A model generated the notes under the pieces. That model did not search any database. It was not told the origin of the DNA and worked only from the letters and a program-made list of their open reading frames with translations. Source: Eleusine coracana subsp. coracana (Eukaryota; Streptophyta; Magnoliopsida; Poales; Poaceae). Taken from it: a DNA stretch of 64,000 nucleotides. Made by a program: the position numbers and the translations under genes. Shown here one piece after another: positions 34,468-45,828 of the stretch. The stretch covers positions 51,929,882 to 51,993,881 of the forward strand of contig CM064430.1 of assembly GCA_032690845.1 (NCBI GenBank). Direction: 5' to 3'. The number at the start of each line of letters is the position of its first letter. Within the stretch, counting starts at the first letter, position 1.

Positions 34468-35412
34468 ATACATTTCTCTAATCTTATCTTTATACCACAA
34501 TGCAGGAGGACATGACAGATTGTAAATATATATCTTCTATATGGCGCGCTGCACATTGAATATTATTCAGCACGCCAGTCGCTACAGTAACCATCTGGTC
34601 GCACCAGACCGAGTCAGTAGTCATCCAATCGCCTACGAGCAGCCATCGTTCCGCGCGCCTATTCGCAACCCACGTGTTGGCCGTCCCCGCCTCGGCGTGT
34701 TCTTTCCGTGCGATTCCCCAACCCCCACCACCGTAGAACCCTTCCCCCACGTGCAAAAAATGACAAGCAAATCCAGTTAAAAAAAAACAACAAGCAATTT
34801 AATAACCGTATTGTATACTATCACATAAGCAGAATACTACCAATAGATATATACTACAACTGAGGTGTATGCAACCATTGCCATATGCTGTATCGTATAT
34901 ATGCTATATGTATATATTACTAATTACCACACTCCTATATTCACATTGTTACCCTGTAAAAACCGAATTGCAATTTATTTCTATCATCAGAAAGAAACCA
35001 TCACTCATCACGTTTCGATGTTCACCACTAATGTTCATCAGAAACCCATACTTAGTACCGATTAATGTTCAGCATTAATTATATGTCAACTTTATTACCA
35101 CCATCCCCTGAGAACGGATAACCATAACCAAATACCATGAAAAATTATGATAGTACATGCACTACCTTTCTATTCTAGAAATAGTACATTAAATAGACTA
35201 ATATTATTTATATATACTATCATACATATACCAATCTTACTAAATTTGTATGGACATATGTATGGTATATGTAGAGGTTGAGAAGGGTGCAATACGTCCC
35301 TCTCCAATCCCCCTGCATTTCTTGTTTTTTTTATATTTGTAGAGGTTGAGAAGGGTGCAATACGTCCCCCGAGCGCACCACCAGACTTATATTTGCAAGC
35401 AGTCAAGAAGCC
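34468..35412. other. Spacer with promoter-like and AT-rich parts
   Basis: 34540-34760 is GC-rich with CCCCCACC clusters; after that AT-rich. A 31-bp direct repeat (GTAGAGGTTGAGAAGG...) occurs at 35271 and 35339. No gene supported. Confidence 0.4.
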
Positions 35413-35704
35413 ATGGTGCTCTCGGTTGGTCGAGAACTATGCATCCCTATTACAGATTCACAGATACTAAGTGCTGCTGCTTCACAACCAATCACGTAGG
35501 AATCAGACGAAGAGGAGTTGTAACAGAGTCCAAGAAGTCCTGCGTCTCCCATTCCCAGAAGGAGCAAAGTTCTTACATCGAGGAAGAAGAGACAGAGAGA
35601 TGCGGATCCGGTCAGAGGCCGTCCTACAAAGCGACAACAGCCATCAAGACACGATGGCAGTTCGTCGACGGCGCCACCAACATAGACTGCCGACGTTGAT
35701 CAAG
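35413..35704 (+). pseudogene. Possible broken exon, charged disordered segment
   Basis: From ATG 35413 a frame reads MVLSVGREL...AASQPIT, stop, ESDEEEL, stop, QSPRSPASPIPRRSK...KKRQRDADP...TKRQQPS and a third stop, then a donor-like CAAG/TAATC. The composition (acidic run, then SP repeats and basic nuclear-signal-like clusters) looks coding. The stops (TAG, TAA, TAG) fit single C-to-T changes of Gln codons. It is likely part of the same decayed gene as 36665-40145. Confidence 0.4.
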
Positions 35705-36664
35705 TAATCTCCTTTTCCCGCCCAACTTCCATTCCCCATTATTGCATCGTAGTAATGTTCCATATACCATAGGATAAATTTTTAGTAGTTTATATACTCA
35801 TTAGTTGTATTATAGACTATTCACTGTCCTAGATTATAACGGTAGTATATGAATATTTTAATTGCTACTCCACCAAGTTTGTACACATACATTTAAATAA
35901 ATTTGTAATTTTGTGCATATGATTTGTGTGGTAGTATAAAGATCTTTATATGGTACATGGTATAAAGTTCCAATCATGGTATCTATACTATTAAACAATA
36001 GTATATGAACAAGATAGAAGCGGCATAGAAACGGAAAATCATTGTGTGGTAGTATAAAATTCTTTTGTTGGTATATATACCACTTTGCTGTACGATTATA
36101 CTATAGTATATATACCACCATACTATTTTAGTTTCATTATATGATATATATATTTTATAGATAGTATCTATATGCAATTTAAAGTTTATATTCCATGTCA
36201 TACAAGATATCACATAATTATTCTATAGTATACTATTTTTATATACAATTATTGTTAGTATACTCCTTGACCATAGTACATATACCATTAATAGTATATA
36301 TACTCAATTGCATATGTAATCAATAGTATGTATACTCATTTGAAATAGTATATATATTCATATTGAGTTAATATCATTGCTGGTAGTATATAGCTCGCTC
36401 GATGACACATATACCACTAATAGTGTATAATCAAAAGCTATACTACATTTTGTTGCATAATGTTGTTTACAGTATTCGTCTCCTACTATAGTATATATAC
36501 CATTGTTTAGTATTTTGCATTAGTATGTATATATACCCTTGATACTATATTGAGCAGTATATTTTAAATGTTTCCTTTTATAAATTGATTATTCAATTAG
36601 ATATATACTGCTATACACAAACACAGATATTAATTATGTATTTGAATACCATTATATTTTTCAA

Positions 36665-39600
36665 ATGGACTACAGGTTTGAGATAATCCCTTTTAATTTT
36701 GACAGGAATCTGATGATGAAGGTGATAAGGGGAAGGCAAACGCGCACTGAACTTGAGAAGCTGGGTTGGAAGGATTTCTTAAAGTTTCGCACTGATGCCC
36801 TGGAATGCCGAGAGCTTCTAGTCTGGCTGATGGATCATATAGATGCTGAAGCAATGTGCATCCCACTTGACGATGGCAAGAAGATTTACATGAAACCAAT
36901 CCACTTGAAGACAACATTCGGTTTACCTTCTGGAGGTGTTGATTTGAAACAGTACAATGCAAAGAAGCAATCTCAAGAACTCACAAATATGAGGAACTTA
37001 CTGCACGTGTCATCTAAAGTGACCGTTGAGAGATGTCTGGCCAAAATCGCTGATAAGCGAAATGATGAATTGAGCCTCAGGTGTTTCTTTATGATCATCT
37101 CTGCCAGGCTGCTGTTTTGTCGACCAAAGTTCCACATTGGAATGGAGGATATTTGCTTCTCTCGGGAGTATCAAACACATGGTCAGTCCGACATTTGCGG
37201 AGCCATTTTCCGTCAGCTCCAAAACAGCATAAGGGATTGGCAGCGGTCCATCAGCACGAACAAAAGCCTGTCAGGATGCTCTCTGTTTTTAATGGTAAGT
37301 TGTATAGTACATATACTCGTTGCATACTTGAGCAGTACATATACTACACGCAATATTACTAGTTCAATATTACTGTCGATTATATCACATGTAGTACTTA
37401 TACTACCCGTTCTATCATACCACCTCATAGTACCTGTTTTCTTTTGTAGTGGATTTCCTATATGCTTAATGGCAGTACATATACTATTCAACCATTAGCA
37501 TAGTTTATACTGTCCTCTCCATTACATAGTACATGTTTTCTCTGTAGCAGATTTCCCATATGCTTAATGGCAGGACATATACTACTCAACGATGTGCGTA
37601 GTATATATACCCTTTTACCGTGCAACCTTTTAACTTTACAATGTCATTGGCCAATTTTATCCGATGTTAATTATACGATTGTTTACAGTTACTTCCACAC
37701 TAGGATAATTTGCTGTAGTGATAGTATTCTTTTTTACCAGATAGTATGTAAATTCTTATTAGTAGTATAGTAATCATTTATATATTATGGCAGATATTCT
37801 ACCTGGATCACCTATTGCATCGTAATACATCTCAAAAATTCTGGATGCTACCTCGCTCTGCATATTACACCAAGAACATAGTGAGAGATATCATCAAGGA
37901 TGCTAAGAATAAAGACTCAGAAGGCAAACTATCCTTTACTAGCCTTTAGGTGGCACTTGATTTAAATGTTATTTAACCTATATTGTTTTGTTTATTTATT
38001 TGTTATAATAATAACCACATTACCACTTTGCAGATCAAGAGAACGTCTAATACGCCCTATTTTATGGAATCTAAGGAAGAACATGAACGTGATGATGATG
38101 CTTTGGGTGATGATGTCGGTTTGAGTGAGGGAGACCCTGATGCTGGAGCTGCTGGAGTGGACGTTTGTGGTGCAGGTATTGACCTCCCTCGGCTTTGTCA
38201 GATGCTTGAACCAAAGCTAAGATCTCTCCATCCTAGTGTCCAAGCAGAGGTCCAAGCCGAGCTTTAGAAGTACAATGATGACATAAGCCGTGAGACTGCT
38301 AAGATTGCTGCAGCGCAAAGAGCAATAAAGAAGAAACAAATTGAGCTGGTAGACAAGATTGGGAAGCTTTTGGAGCAGCACTCCTAACCTCCCTTGTCCC
38401 CTGAGCCATCCAACCCTCACTTTGGAATGGAGGAATCAGATGAGTCATGTTAGTCCCAACTTTTATGTTCTCCTTTTATGACTGAAAAAATTCGATAACC
38501 TAACTATTTTATCAATTATTTTCCCTGCCACAGCCAACCATGCAGAAGACCAGGACAAAGAGTTACCCCACAATGAACCCTTTAGCCAATAACCCTCTGC
38601 TAGTGGACATAGTAAGTGTTCATATACTTCTATGTTCAACACACAACAACATATTACACGTCGAGGCAATGTACTTTATTCCATAGTTAAGTAGTTTATA
38701 TACTCATTGACTTAATAATATATATACTACATGCCACAATTACTATTAATTAAAACTGCAGGAGTAAGGAACAACTATCTGTAAGGGTAAATGCAGATAG
38801 GAAACAACACTTTGCAAGTGTTCATATACCACTATATTCAGTACACAATAGTATATTGCACATCGAATGGTTCTATTATAGTTTGGATCACCAAGTAGTA
38901 TACGTACTAGTCAATCAAATTGTGTAGCTACTCTAACAGTAGTATATTTATAGGACTACGTCAACAGTCCCCCTTCATGACTGTTTTGTTCATTATACCA
39001 CTTGTTTTTGTTCAAGGCACTGGAGGTCATACTGACCAAGTTCAGCATGACACAAGGAAGGATGACAACACTGTAGTTCATGGTGATCAAGTTGTTGAAG
39101 GCGACCAAGTGCTCAATGATACTCTTCCTAAAGCTGACAAAAGTATGTATCTAAACATAATATAAATATATATGGACTTTGTTAGTGGTATTTTTAAATG
39201 ATACCTGCATATTTGTTTTTCCAGTTGACGACCACTGTAGAGTAGTATCCCTTGACATGTCCACTATGAATCCAATTGCACATTTGTCTGATAATGTCAC
39301 CTCTGAACTGGAAAATTTTGAGAGGGGTGTTGTCCCTCGAAAGAAGCATTCCGAAAAGGTGTTTGTGCCAGATTGTGATAATGCCCACCATGGTTAGTTG
39401 TCGGGTGTTTTGTTTCCAAAAATGTACACTGTTGATACTCGGTAGTACATTTCGTCAGGTGTTGTGTCATGGTTTTTTTCCCAAACTGCACTTGAGTTGT
39501 GTTGAAGTTGTAGCACTCTTATATTCCATATTTCTGAACACTATACTTCAGCAAAGTTTTCAGATTATATTAACACATGTGCAGATCCGGAGAAAGATCA

Positions 39601-40145
39601 AGGTGATGAAAGATTTGTGAACAATTTGTTCAATTTTGATGATGCTGGTAATGTTCCTACAGAACATAGCCTTGAGGATGTTGCACGTGGCCGACAGGCA
39701 CACAAAATAACTAGTGGGCAGGTTAGTTGTGGTTATTCAGCGCTATCCAACATAATACATTTTGAGAAAGATGGTTACGAAACTAAACTAGACACGTGCA
39801 CATCAAAGGTTGGACCAGATATCATTTCATACAATCTTGGAAGGACCATGGGTGACAACATTGGTTCTTTGGACCTACCAGGTACTTATCGATGTCCAGA
39901 TTAATGTTACGAGAAAATTTTATGGCAGTTTAATGTTACTCTTGCATTACTTTTTTTTTGCACTAGGCCGTGCTGAAAAGCTATTCCGAGAGGATCCAGC
40001 CAATCAAAACAATCCTATTGATCACATAATTAAAACCTTCGAAAAGGACCATGTCTACACTGACTCCGTTGCATTAGATGCGGACACTAATCATTCTGAT
40101 CCCATCTCATCCCCCTCGGCTCCAAAGAAAACAATACGTTTTTAA
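36665..40145 (+). pseudogene. Decayed gene like the N-terminal part of Ulp1-protease transposon proteins
   Basis: Exon about 36707-37292 encodes MMKVIRGRQTRTELEKLGW, ECRELLVWLMDHIDAE, FGLPSGG, LRCFFMIISARLLFCRP and RDWQRS...KSLSGCSLFLM. The next exon (37791 on) gives IFYLDHLLHRNTSQKF. This order is typical of plant proteins annotated as Ulp1 protease family, usually transposon-derived (CACTA or MULE). Later exons are acidic (38035-38265), stop at about 38266 (TAG), then coiled-coil-like KIAAAQRAIKKKQIEL. Further pieces lie at 39016-39143, 39224-39395, 39585-39880 and 39967-40145 (AEKLFREDPANQNNP). No Ulp1 catalytic His-Asp-Cys domain is visible in the window. It is downstream-truncated or displaced by element B. 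Confidence 0.6.
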
Positions 40146-40504
40146 TATAATACACGCAACCAAGTAGTACATATACTACCCCATTCAAATTGTCTATGTT
40201 CATTCCTACAGTAATTTTTTTTATCTCTACAGTAACTTTATTTTTATTCCTATGACTGATGATCGCATGAATAGTATATATACTCATTTGTATTATTTCC
40301 ATCGAATATCACACCATTGTAGTATGTGTTATACTTCATATACCAGTAATTGATATACTCATGGGTATATATACTATTATACATTCTATTATAATCATCC
40401 ACTGCCACAATGTTATATTATATATGAATAGTATTTATACTCATATACATTGTTTCCATCGAATAGCACACCATAATAGTATGTGTTCTATTTCATATAC
40501 CAAT

Positions 40505-40921
40505 TGTCGAGAGATATTCTCGATAGTAGATTCAGGTGTGCGTATGAGTAGGAAAGATCAATGGACACAGGACACAGGGTTTATACAGGTTTGAGCCTCC
40601 CGGATGATAACAACCCTATGTCCTGTTTGGTGTTATGTATTGCTAGGGTTCGCACTGGAATTAGGGTTCCAATACGAGTCTGTCCCTCGACGAAGGCCCC
40701 CAACCCCCCTTATATATCCGAAGGGCAGGGGTTTACATGGTAGCATCCGAGTCGGTTACAACAGATCCTATCTATTTAACATATCTGCTAACCTAACTTG
40801 CTGCTTACTCAAACAAATATCTACATAAATATCTCCTGGGCCAAATGCACCATAACCGAGCCCCCGGCCCACTCGGCCATATAGCCGAGTGGTTAGGTAT
40901 CCCGGATACATATATCCCACA
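40505..40921 (-). repeat. Element B 3' LTR
   Basis: 417 bp. On the plus strand it starts TGTCGAGAGATATTC and ends TATCCCACA. Confidence 0.94.
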
Positions 40922-40937
40922 GTAGCCCCCAAGCACT
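40922..40937 (-). other. Element B polypurine tract
   Basis: Minus strand AGTGCTTGGGGGCTAC directly before the LTR TGTGGGAT; the GGGGGCTAC form is common in grass gypsy elements. Confidence 0.75.
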
Positions 40938-41237
40938 TTCCATCTTGAATCGTCGTCTTCATTTGCCTCGATATCTTATGAAATTTGGGAAGTGCTTTTT
41001 CTATTGTTTCTAATAACTCTTCTTCATAAGCGCCTGAAAAAGGCATAGCTTATGAGTATAGCCCCCAACTCAGAATGATTTTTGAGTTTGTACCGAAGCA
41101 ACTTCTGAGTTATTGAAGAATATCCAATAACCAAAATCAAACATAACCTTCAAATTAAAAGAACATAATAATATTTGAATCTTCCGCTTTATCGAACTAA
41201 ACCGAAGAACTTCATATTTAGCTGAATTTCCCCATTC

Positions 41238-41600
41238 GCCGAGTGATGCATCACCAAATTAATATTGACATCCATAATGCTGAAGTGCCCTTAATCTGAG
41301 TGATTTACCACGAAATTCAATTGTCATAGCCCCCAAGATTGGTGATGTATCAATAGTAGTAATACAAAAAGACAACCCCCAAGATTGGTGTTGAGATAAT
41401 AAAAGTGATCCATCACAGAATCTCAGAAGATGCAATTTTCAAGGTTGAAACCACAACAATCCGAGTGATTTAGCACAAAATCTCGAAAGTTACAATTTCC
41501 AAGGTTAAAACCACAACAAGCCGAGTGATTTGTCACAAAATCTCGGAATGTGCAATTTCCAAGATTGAAACCACATCAATCCGAGTGATTTATCACTTAT
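41238..41600 (+). repeat. Tandem array of about 60-bp units upstream of the extra ORF (element B)
   Basis: Units carrying (C)CGAGTGATTTA start at about 41238, 41296, 41461, 41521 and 41581, with decayed units between. Most contain CCAAGATTGG or CCAAGGTT. The position matches the 58-bp array in copy A, but unit sequences have drifted. Confidence 0.75.
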
Positions 41601-41731
41601 TTTAAGATCCTCAACATCCAAGGTTAATGCTTAAAAATAATCTCAGTAACATAAGAAATGCGCATACCGATTTAACAAAATTGGACTTGACGGTATATGA
41701 CAAACTTTGGCCCACTAGGTTATCGAACACT

Positions 41732-41737
41732 TATAAA
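41732..41737 (+). promoter_or_regulatory. TATA box of extra ORF, element B
   Basis: TATAAA at the position equivalent to TATATAAG in copy A, about 350 bp before the former start codon. The longer distance is due to the 52-bp minisatellite in the leader. Confidence 0.6.
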
Positions 41738-41802
41738 GGCGCCGTCGAACAGTCGCGTCCCTTCGTCTTCACTTCTTCAACGCCATCTTCCACATACAAA
41801 CC

Positions 41803-42040
41803 CTAGATCGTGGGCTTCCATTTTGCCGCCGCCGCCGTCTTGCACACACAAATGCTAGATCACGGGCCTCCATTTCGCCGCCGCCGCCGTCTTGCACGCA
41901 CAAATCCTAGGTCCTGGGCCTTCATTTCGCCACCGCCGCTGTCCTGCGTGCACAAACCCTAGGTCCCGGCCTTCATTTCGCCGCCGCCGCCGTCCTGCGT
42001 GCTCAAACCCTAGGTCTTGGGCCTTCGTTTCCTCCCAGAA
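41803..42040 (+). repeat. 52-bp minisatellite in the extra-ORF leader (element B)
   Basis: Unit starts (CTAGRTC) at 41803, 41855, 41907, 41959 and 42010. Each holds TTCATTTCGCCGCCGCC-type sequence. Copy A has only one equivalent unit, so the array expanded in the B lineage. Confidence 0.92.
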
Positions 42041-42079
42041 ACCCCATGCATCAGTTTCCTCTGTGCTAAAACAAGAGCA

Positions 42080-45000
42080 ATAGCCCCGAAGCGTACCCGT
42101 CAAAACACCAAGGCTCAATCCGAGAAGTAATCCCCTCCTAGAAAGGGCGAAGACAAAGAAACAATCTTTGATATCCCTGCCGCTATCAAGGAGTTTCCCA
42201 TGTCTACCATGGATTCAGAGAAAATTAACAGATTGGTGATTGACGGTGTGCTTCAGGATCAACAGACCGGATGATGGATCGAAGCCATAGGTCAGAGATT
42301 TCCCCAACCTCCCGTCGACCAAATTACTATTTTCTCCTCCTTTTTCTATCATGGATTTGGGATCCCTTGTTGCGATTTCTTTAGGGGTCTTCTTTTCTTC
42401 TATGGCATCAATTTTGTCAATCTAAATCCAAATTCCATTTTGCACATTGCCATATTTATTCACCTGTGTGAAGTGTTCTTGGGTATCTATCCCCATTTTG
42501 ATACCTTCAAAGAACTCTTTGTTTTGAAGTCAAACAATAGTAATGTCATAGGGGGGCTGGATTCCAATTAAGGAATAAGTCCAAATATATTGATGTGCCA
42601 CTTCCATCAACCAACAAAGGGTGGCACGCGGACTGGTTTTACCATGGAAACCATGCTTCACCTTTGTTAGAGACTACAGCTGAAGCCCCCAAGCCACAAC
42701 CCAAGTGGTCAGCAAAGTCCAATCCAAACAAGAAATCTCAGGTTGATGACATATTGCAGCATATTGCCTTTCTCAAGTCCAAAGGATACACTGGAGTACA
42801 TGTTGCCGCGAGCTTCATTTATCACCACGTGTAGCCAATTAAGAAACGCCATGTTCTAGGATGGAAATTTCAATTGGGTTCAGACCCCACGATGGAAGTG
42901 CCAAAAGTTTTGTTAGACGGGGGATTGACTTTACGTCTGGAGAACATTTTTTCCTCACTTCTTGGTTGGACTCCAGCAAGTGCGTTAAAGGGACATCATT
43001 TCGAGACTGACAGGAGTTCAGTAAGTTATTTGCCTGAATAATCAATACTTTGTTCATGATGTTCAGTATCGAATAACATGTCACATGTTATGCAGAACCT
43101 TGATGTATTTGTATCCAATCCACCATTGCTGCCGACGCCACAAAAGAAGTCTCCTACTCAACCATCAGCCTCCAAGCGCTGTAAGGCTCACATTGAAGAC
43201 TCTGATGAAGAAGAGTCGCTAGCTGAAAGAATAGCTAGACTTCAAGAAAAGGCAAAGAAAAAGACTTTAGAGAAGGCCTCCACCACTCGGCGGGCCATGG
43301 ATGAAAATGAGAAAGAGCAAGGTCGTCCGAGTGAACCAAGCAAGTCAGGCACCCATGAAGAGGCGCCAGACACAACAGGTACCCCAAGGCCAACTAGCCC
43401 CCACCGAAGGTGTCAGGCCTAAAATTCAAACGCCGCTCAAGGTAAACAGAACAATGTAACTTGATGCTCAGCTCTCCATTTGAATAATTATGTAATCTCT
43501 ATCTAATTGATAGGTCATCCGGGTGAACGTCATTTGAAGAAGTCCCGACGCAAAGTTCAGTTCCTGAAAAAGATCAAGATGCTCCGTCTGTCAGGACATC
43601 CGAAGATGATGTCCTAGGCCACTCGGCCGAGAAGCCGAGTGACTCACAGAATGCATCCCAATCCACTCGGCCGGAAGCTAGCCAGGCTGAGTCACCTGAT
43701 GTCCCAGATCTGAATATGCCTGAGACAGCAAGAACTGCCAATACTCCTGCCTCCACTGAACCTAAAGAGCCATCATTAATATTTGAAAAGGTGCCTGAAC
43801 CAACATATGAATATCCAATTGGTTCGGAGGAAAATATCACGCCAACTCCAATTCACCGAGTGATAAATGGGGGTGCTCCGGAACAACCCACGCTGACCAG
43901 GGTAGTATATCACAGTGGCCCATTTGCCATTGCTAGATTTGATGAGTCGGCAGAACAAGCGGAGTTAAAAAATTTTGTGGATTACACTAAAAAAGCCTAC
44001 CATTCCTTCCAGGTAATCCTCCCTTCTTGAAAAATAATCCCAATAATAGTCACCAAACCTAGTTGTGTAATTCCACCTGTATAACTCGCCCTCTTTGCAG
44101 GCTCTGAAAACCCAAATGGCCAATAAGAGTAAGCTTCTGCAACTTACTAAAAGGCATTGTGCAAAAGCCGTAGACATAGAAGATCAGCTTGCCAAAGAAA
44201 GATTGGAAGTGGGGCACTTGTCAATCGATCTAAAGGCCCATTCTTCCCAAGTTGATGAACTTCAATTTAAGCTGCAAGGTACGAAAACCACAAACACTAT
44301 TCTTCACATGCTATCTCTGGAATATGAATATCTGACCTCTTCCATACAGAGGTATCACGGGTGCTAGAACTAAAGCAAAAACAAGATGCTCAGTCGGCAG
44401 CTCAACTTGCAAGTCTACAAGGCCGTATAAAAGAACTGGAGTCGTCTGCCAAGCTATTGAAACTTTGAAGTCCGAGAATCAAGGATTAAAGGAGCAGCTC
44501 CAGGACTCGGCAAAGATCAAGAAAAATTTTGAAAAGCTAAAAGACGACTTCAAGACAATGCAAGAATCTCAAAATTTGTGGAAGAAAAGGGCTGAAGGTA
44601 AAAAATGAATGTACCTATACATACAAAAATATATATGTGTACTAAAATGTTTTTAACTGATAGATGCCGAAGGTACAATAAAAAGCCAAAGGGAGAGAAA
44701 CACAGTGCTAGAAACCGAACTATCCAAGGCTGAAAAGATCTTCAGAAAGGCTGTGAGCTAAACCAATTCCAGAAAGCATTCAAAGAAGTTGAAAAGCTTA
44801 AAGAAGAGTATAAGGAAAAGGTTGCCACCCTTGAAGCTGAAAAGGCAGAAGCTGAGAAACGCCTAAGAGGTAAGTGTTTATTCATTTAATACGTTCATAT
44901 CCAAGTTTATTGTACTGGATATATGTGATTATTATACTCCTGTAGGATCAAAGAGGTCCTATGAGCTTTTGTAGAAGAAATTTATAGAGGGTGATGAAAA

Positions 45001-45340
45001 TCTTCGATGGTCTCTTGCAACTCTTCAGAAGGATGTAGAGGTGGTCGCCCAATATGTATTCCCTGAAGAAAAACCTCCTCAGTGTTGAGACCTGATGACT
45101 AGGCTACAAGGGGCACCCGGCCGACTAAAAGAACATGCTCGACATGTTGCAGAGCTGGCCGGCGCACAAGTACTGGCAATAGCAAAGTCCCACATCCCTT
45201 GCATTGAGCTAGATGTGGTGGTAGAAGGTTTCCACGAAGATCTCTCCGACGAGCAATGTGAAGCCCTTGTTGCTGAAGCGCAAAAAACGGCGCATATTTT
45301 AGCTGACCAAATAGAGCTAGATCCCTTACCTAAAATGTAA
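42080..45340 (+). pseudogene. Extra antisense ORF of element B
   Basis: Homologue of the copy A gene. Inferred exons 42080-43020, 43096-43441, 43514-44012, 44101-44278, 44350-44597, 44664-44869, 44946-45340 have GT/AG borders. The start codon is ATA where A has ATG, and exon 1 has stops (for example TGATGG near 42271 where A has GAGTGG). The N-terminal domain (FFYHGFGIPC, GLLFFYGINFVN), Asp/Glu-rich linker (HIEDSDEEESLAERIARLQ), coiled coils and C-terminus (ELAGAQVLAIAKSHIP, QIELDPLPKM) are all recognisable. It converges with integrase, which ends at 45829. The B genomic RNA would be antisense to it. Confidence 0.82.
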
Positions 45341-45828
45341 GGTGTTGTAAAGATTAAAGTACTATATTACATCTCTATTGTTGTAATATAACAAAGGTTC
45401 AATAGACCGCTGAGGTCTAGATTCATTACCAGGATTGTAACGAATTCTTGGGTCGCGCTGCTTCGTATATATATTGTATGAACTCGTGTTAAACACTCAC
45501 AACCAATACACCACTCACGTCAGCCCTCTAAACAATGCTCCCAATAACCGATATGAACCATGGAGACTAAGAACTCACTCGGTCAAGCATATGCGAATTG
45601 GGAGAATTGCCATGGTCCCCAACAGACGGCAAGAACCCTAGGGACTAAGTAACCCGCTTGGTCGACATGCATGAGTTGAGGTGATACCAAGTATCAGAAT
45701 TTGAGCCACGACTAGAACAATAACAACAATTATTCACAGAAATCATAAATTACAAAACCAGATATCATGACCATAATATATGTAAGTTCAATTAATGAAA
45801 TAAGAATAGTTACAATAAACTATAAATA

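Larger units (their letters stand above)
35170..40504. repeat. Dispersed GTATATATAC-like palindromes
   Basis: Dozens of copies of (A)GTA(T/C)ATATAC(T/C) and CATATACCA lie in the noncoding parts of this stretch and again at 60063-60720. Examples: 36075, 36105, 36285, 36490, 37310, 37595, 40165, 40275. They are irregularly spaced, on both strands by symmetry, and rare elsewhere in the window. Confidence 0.75.
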
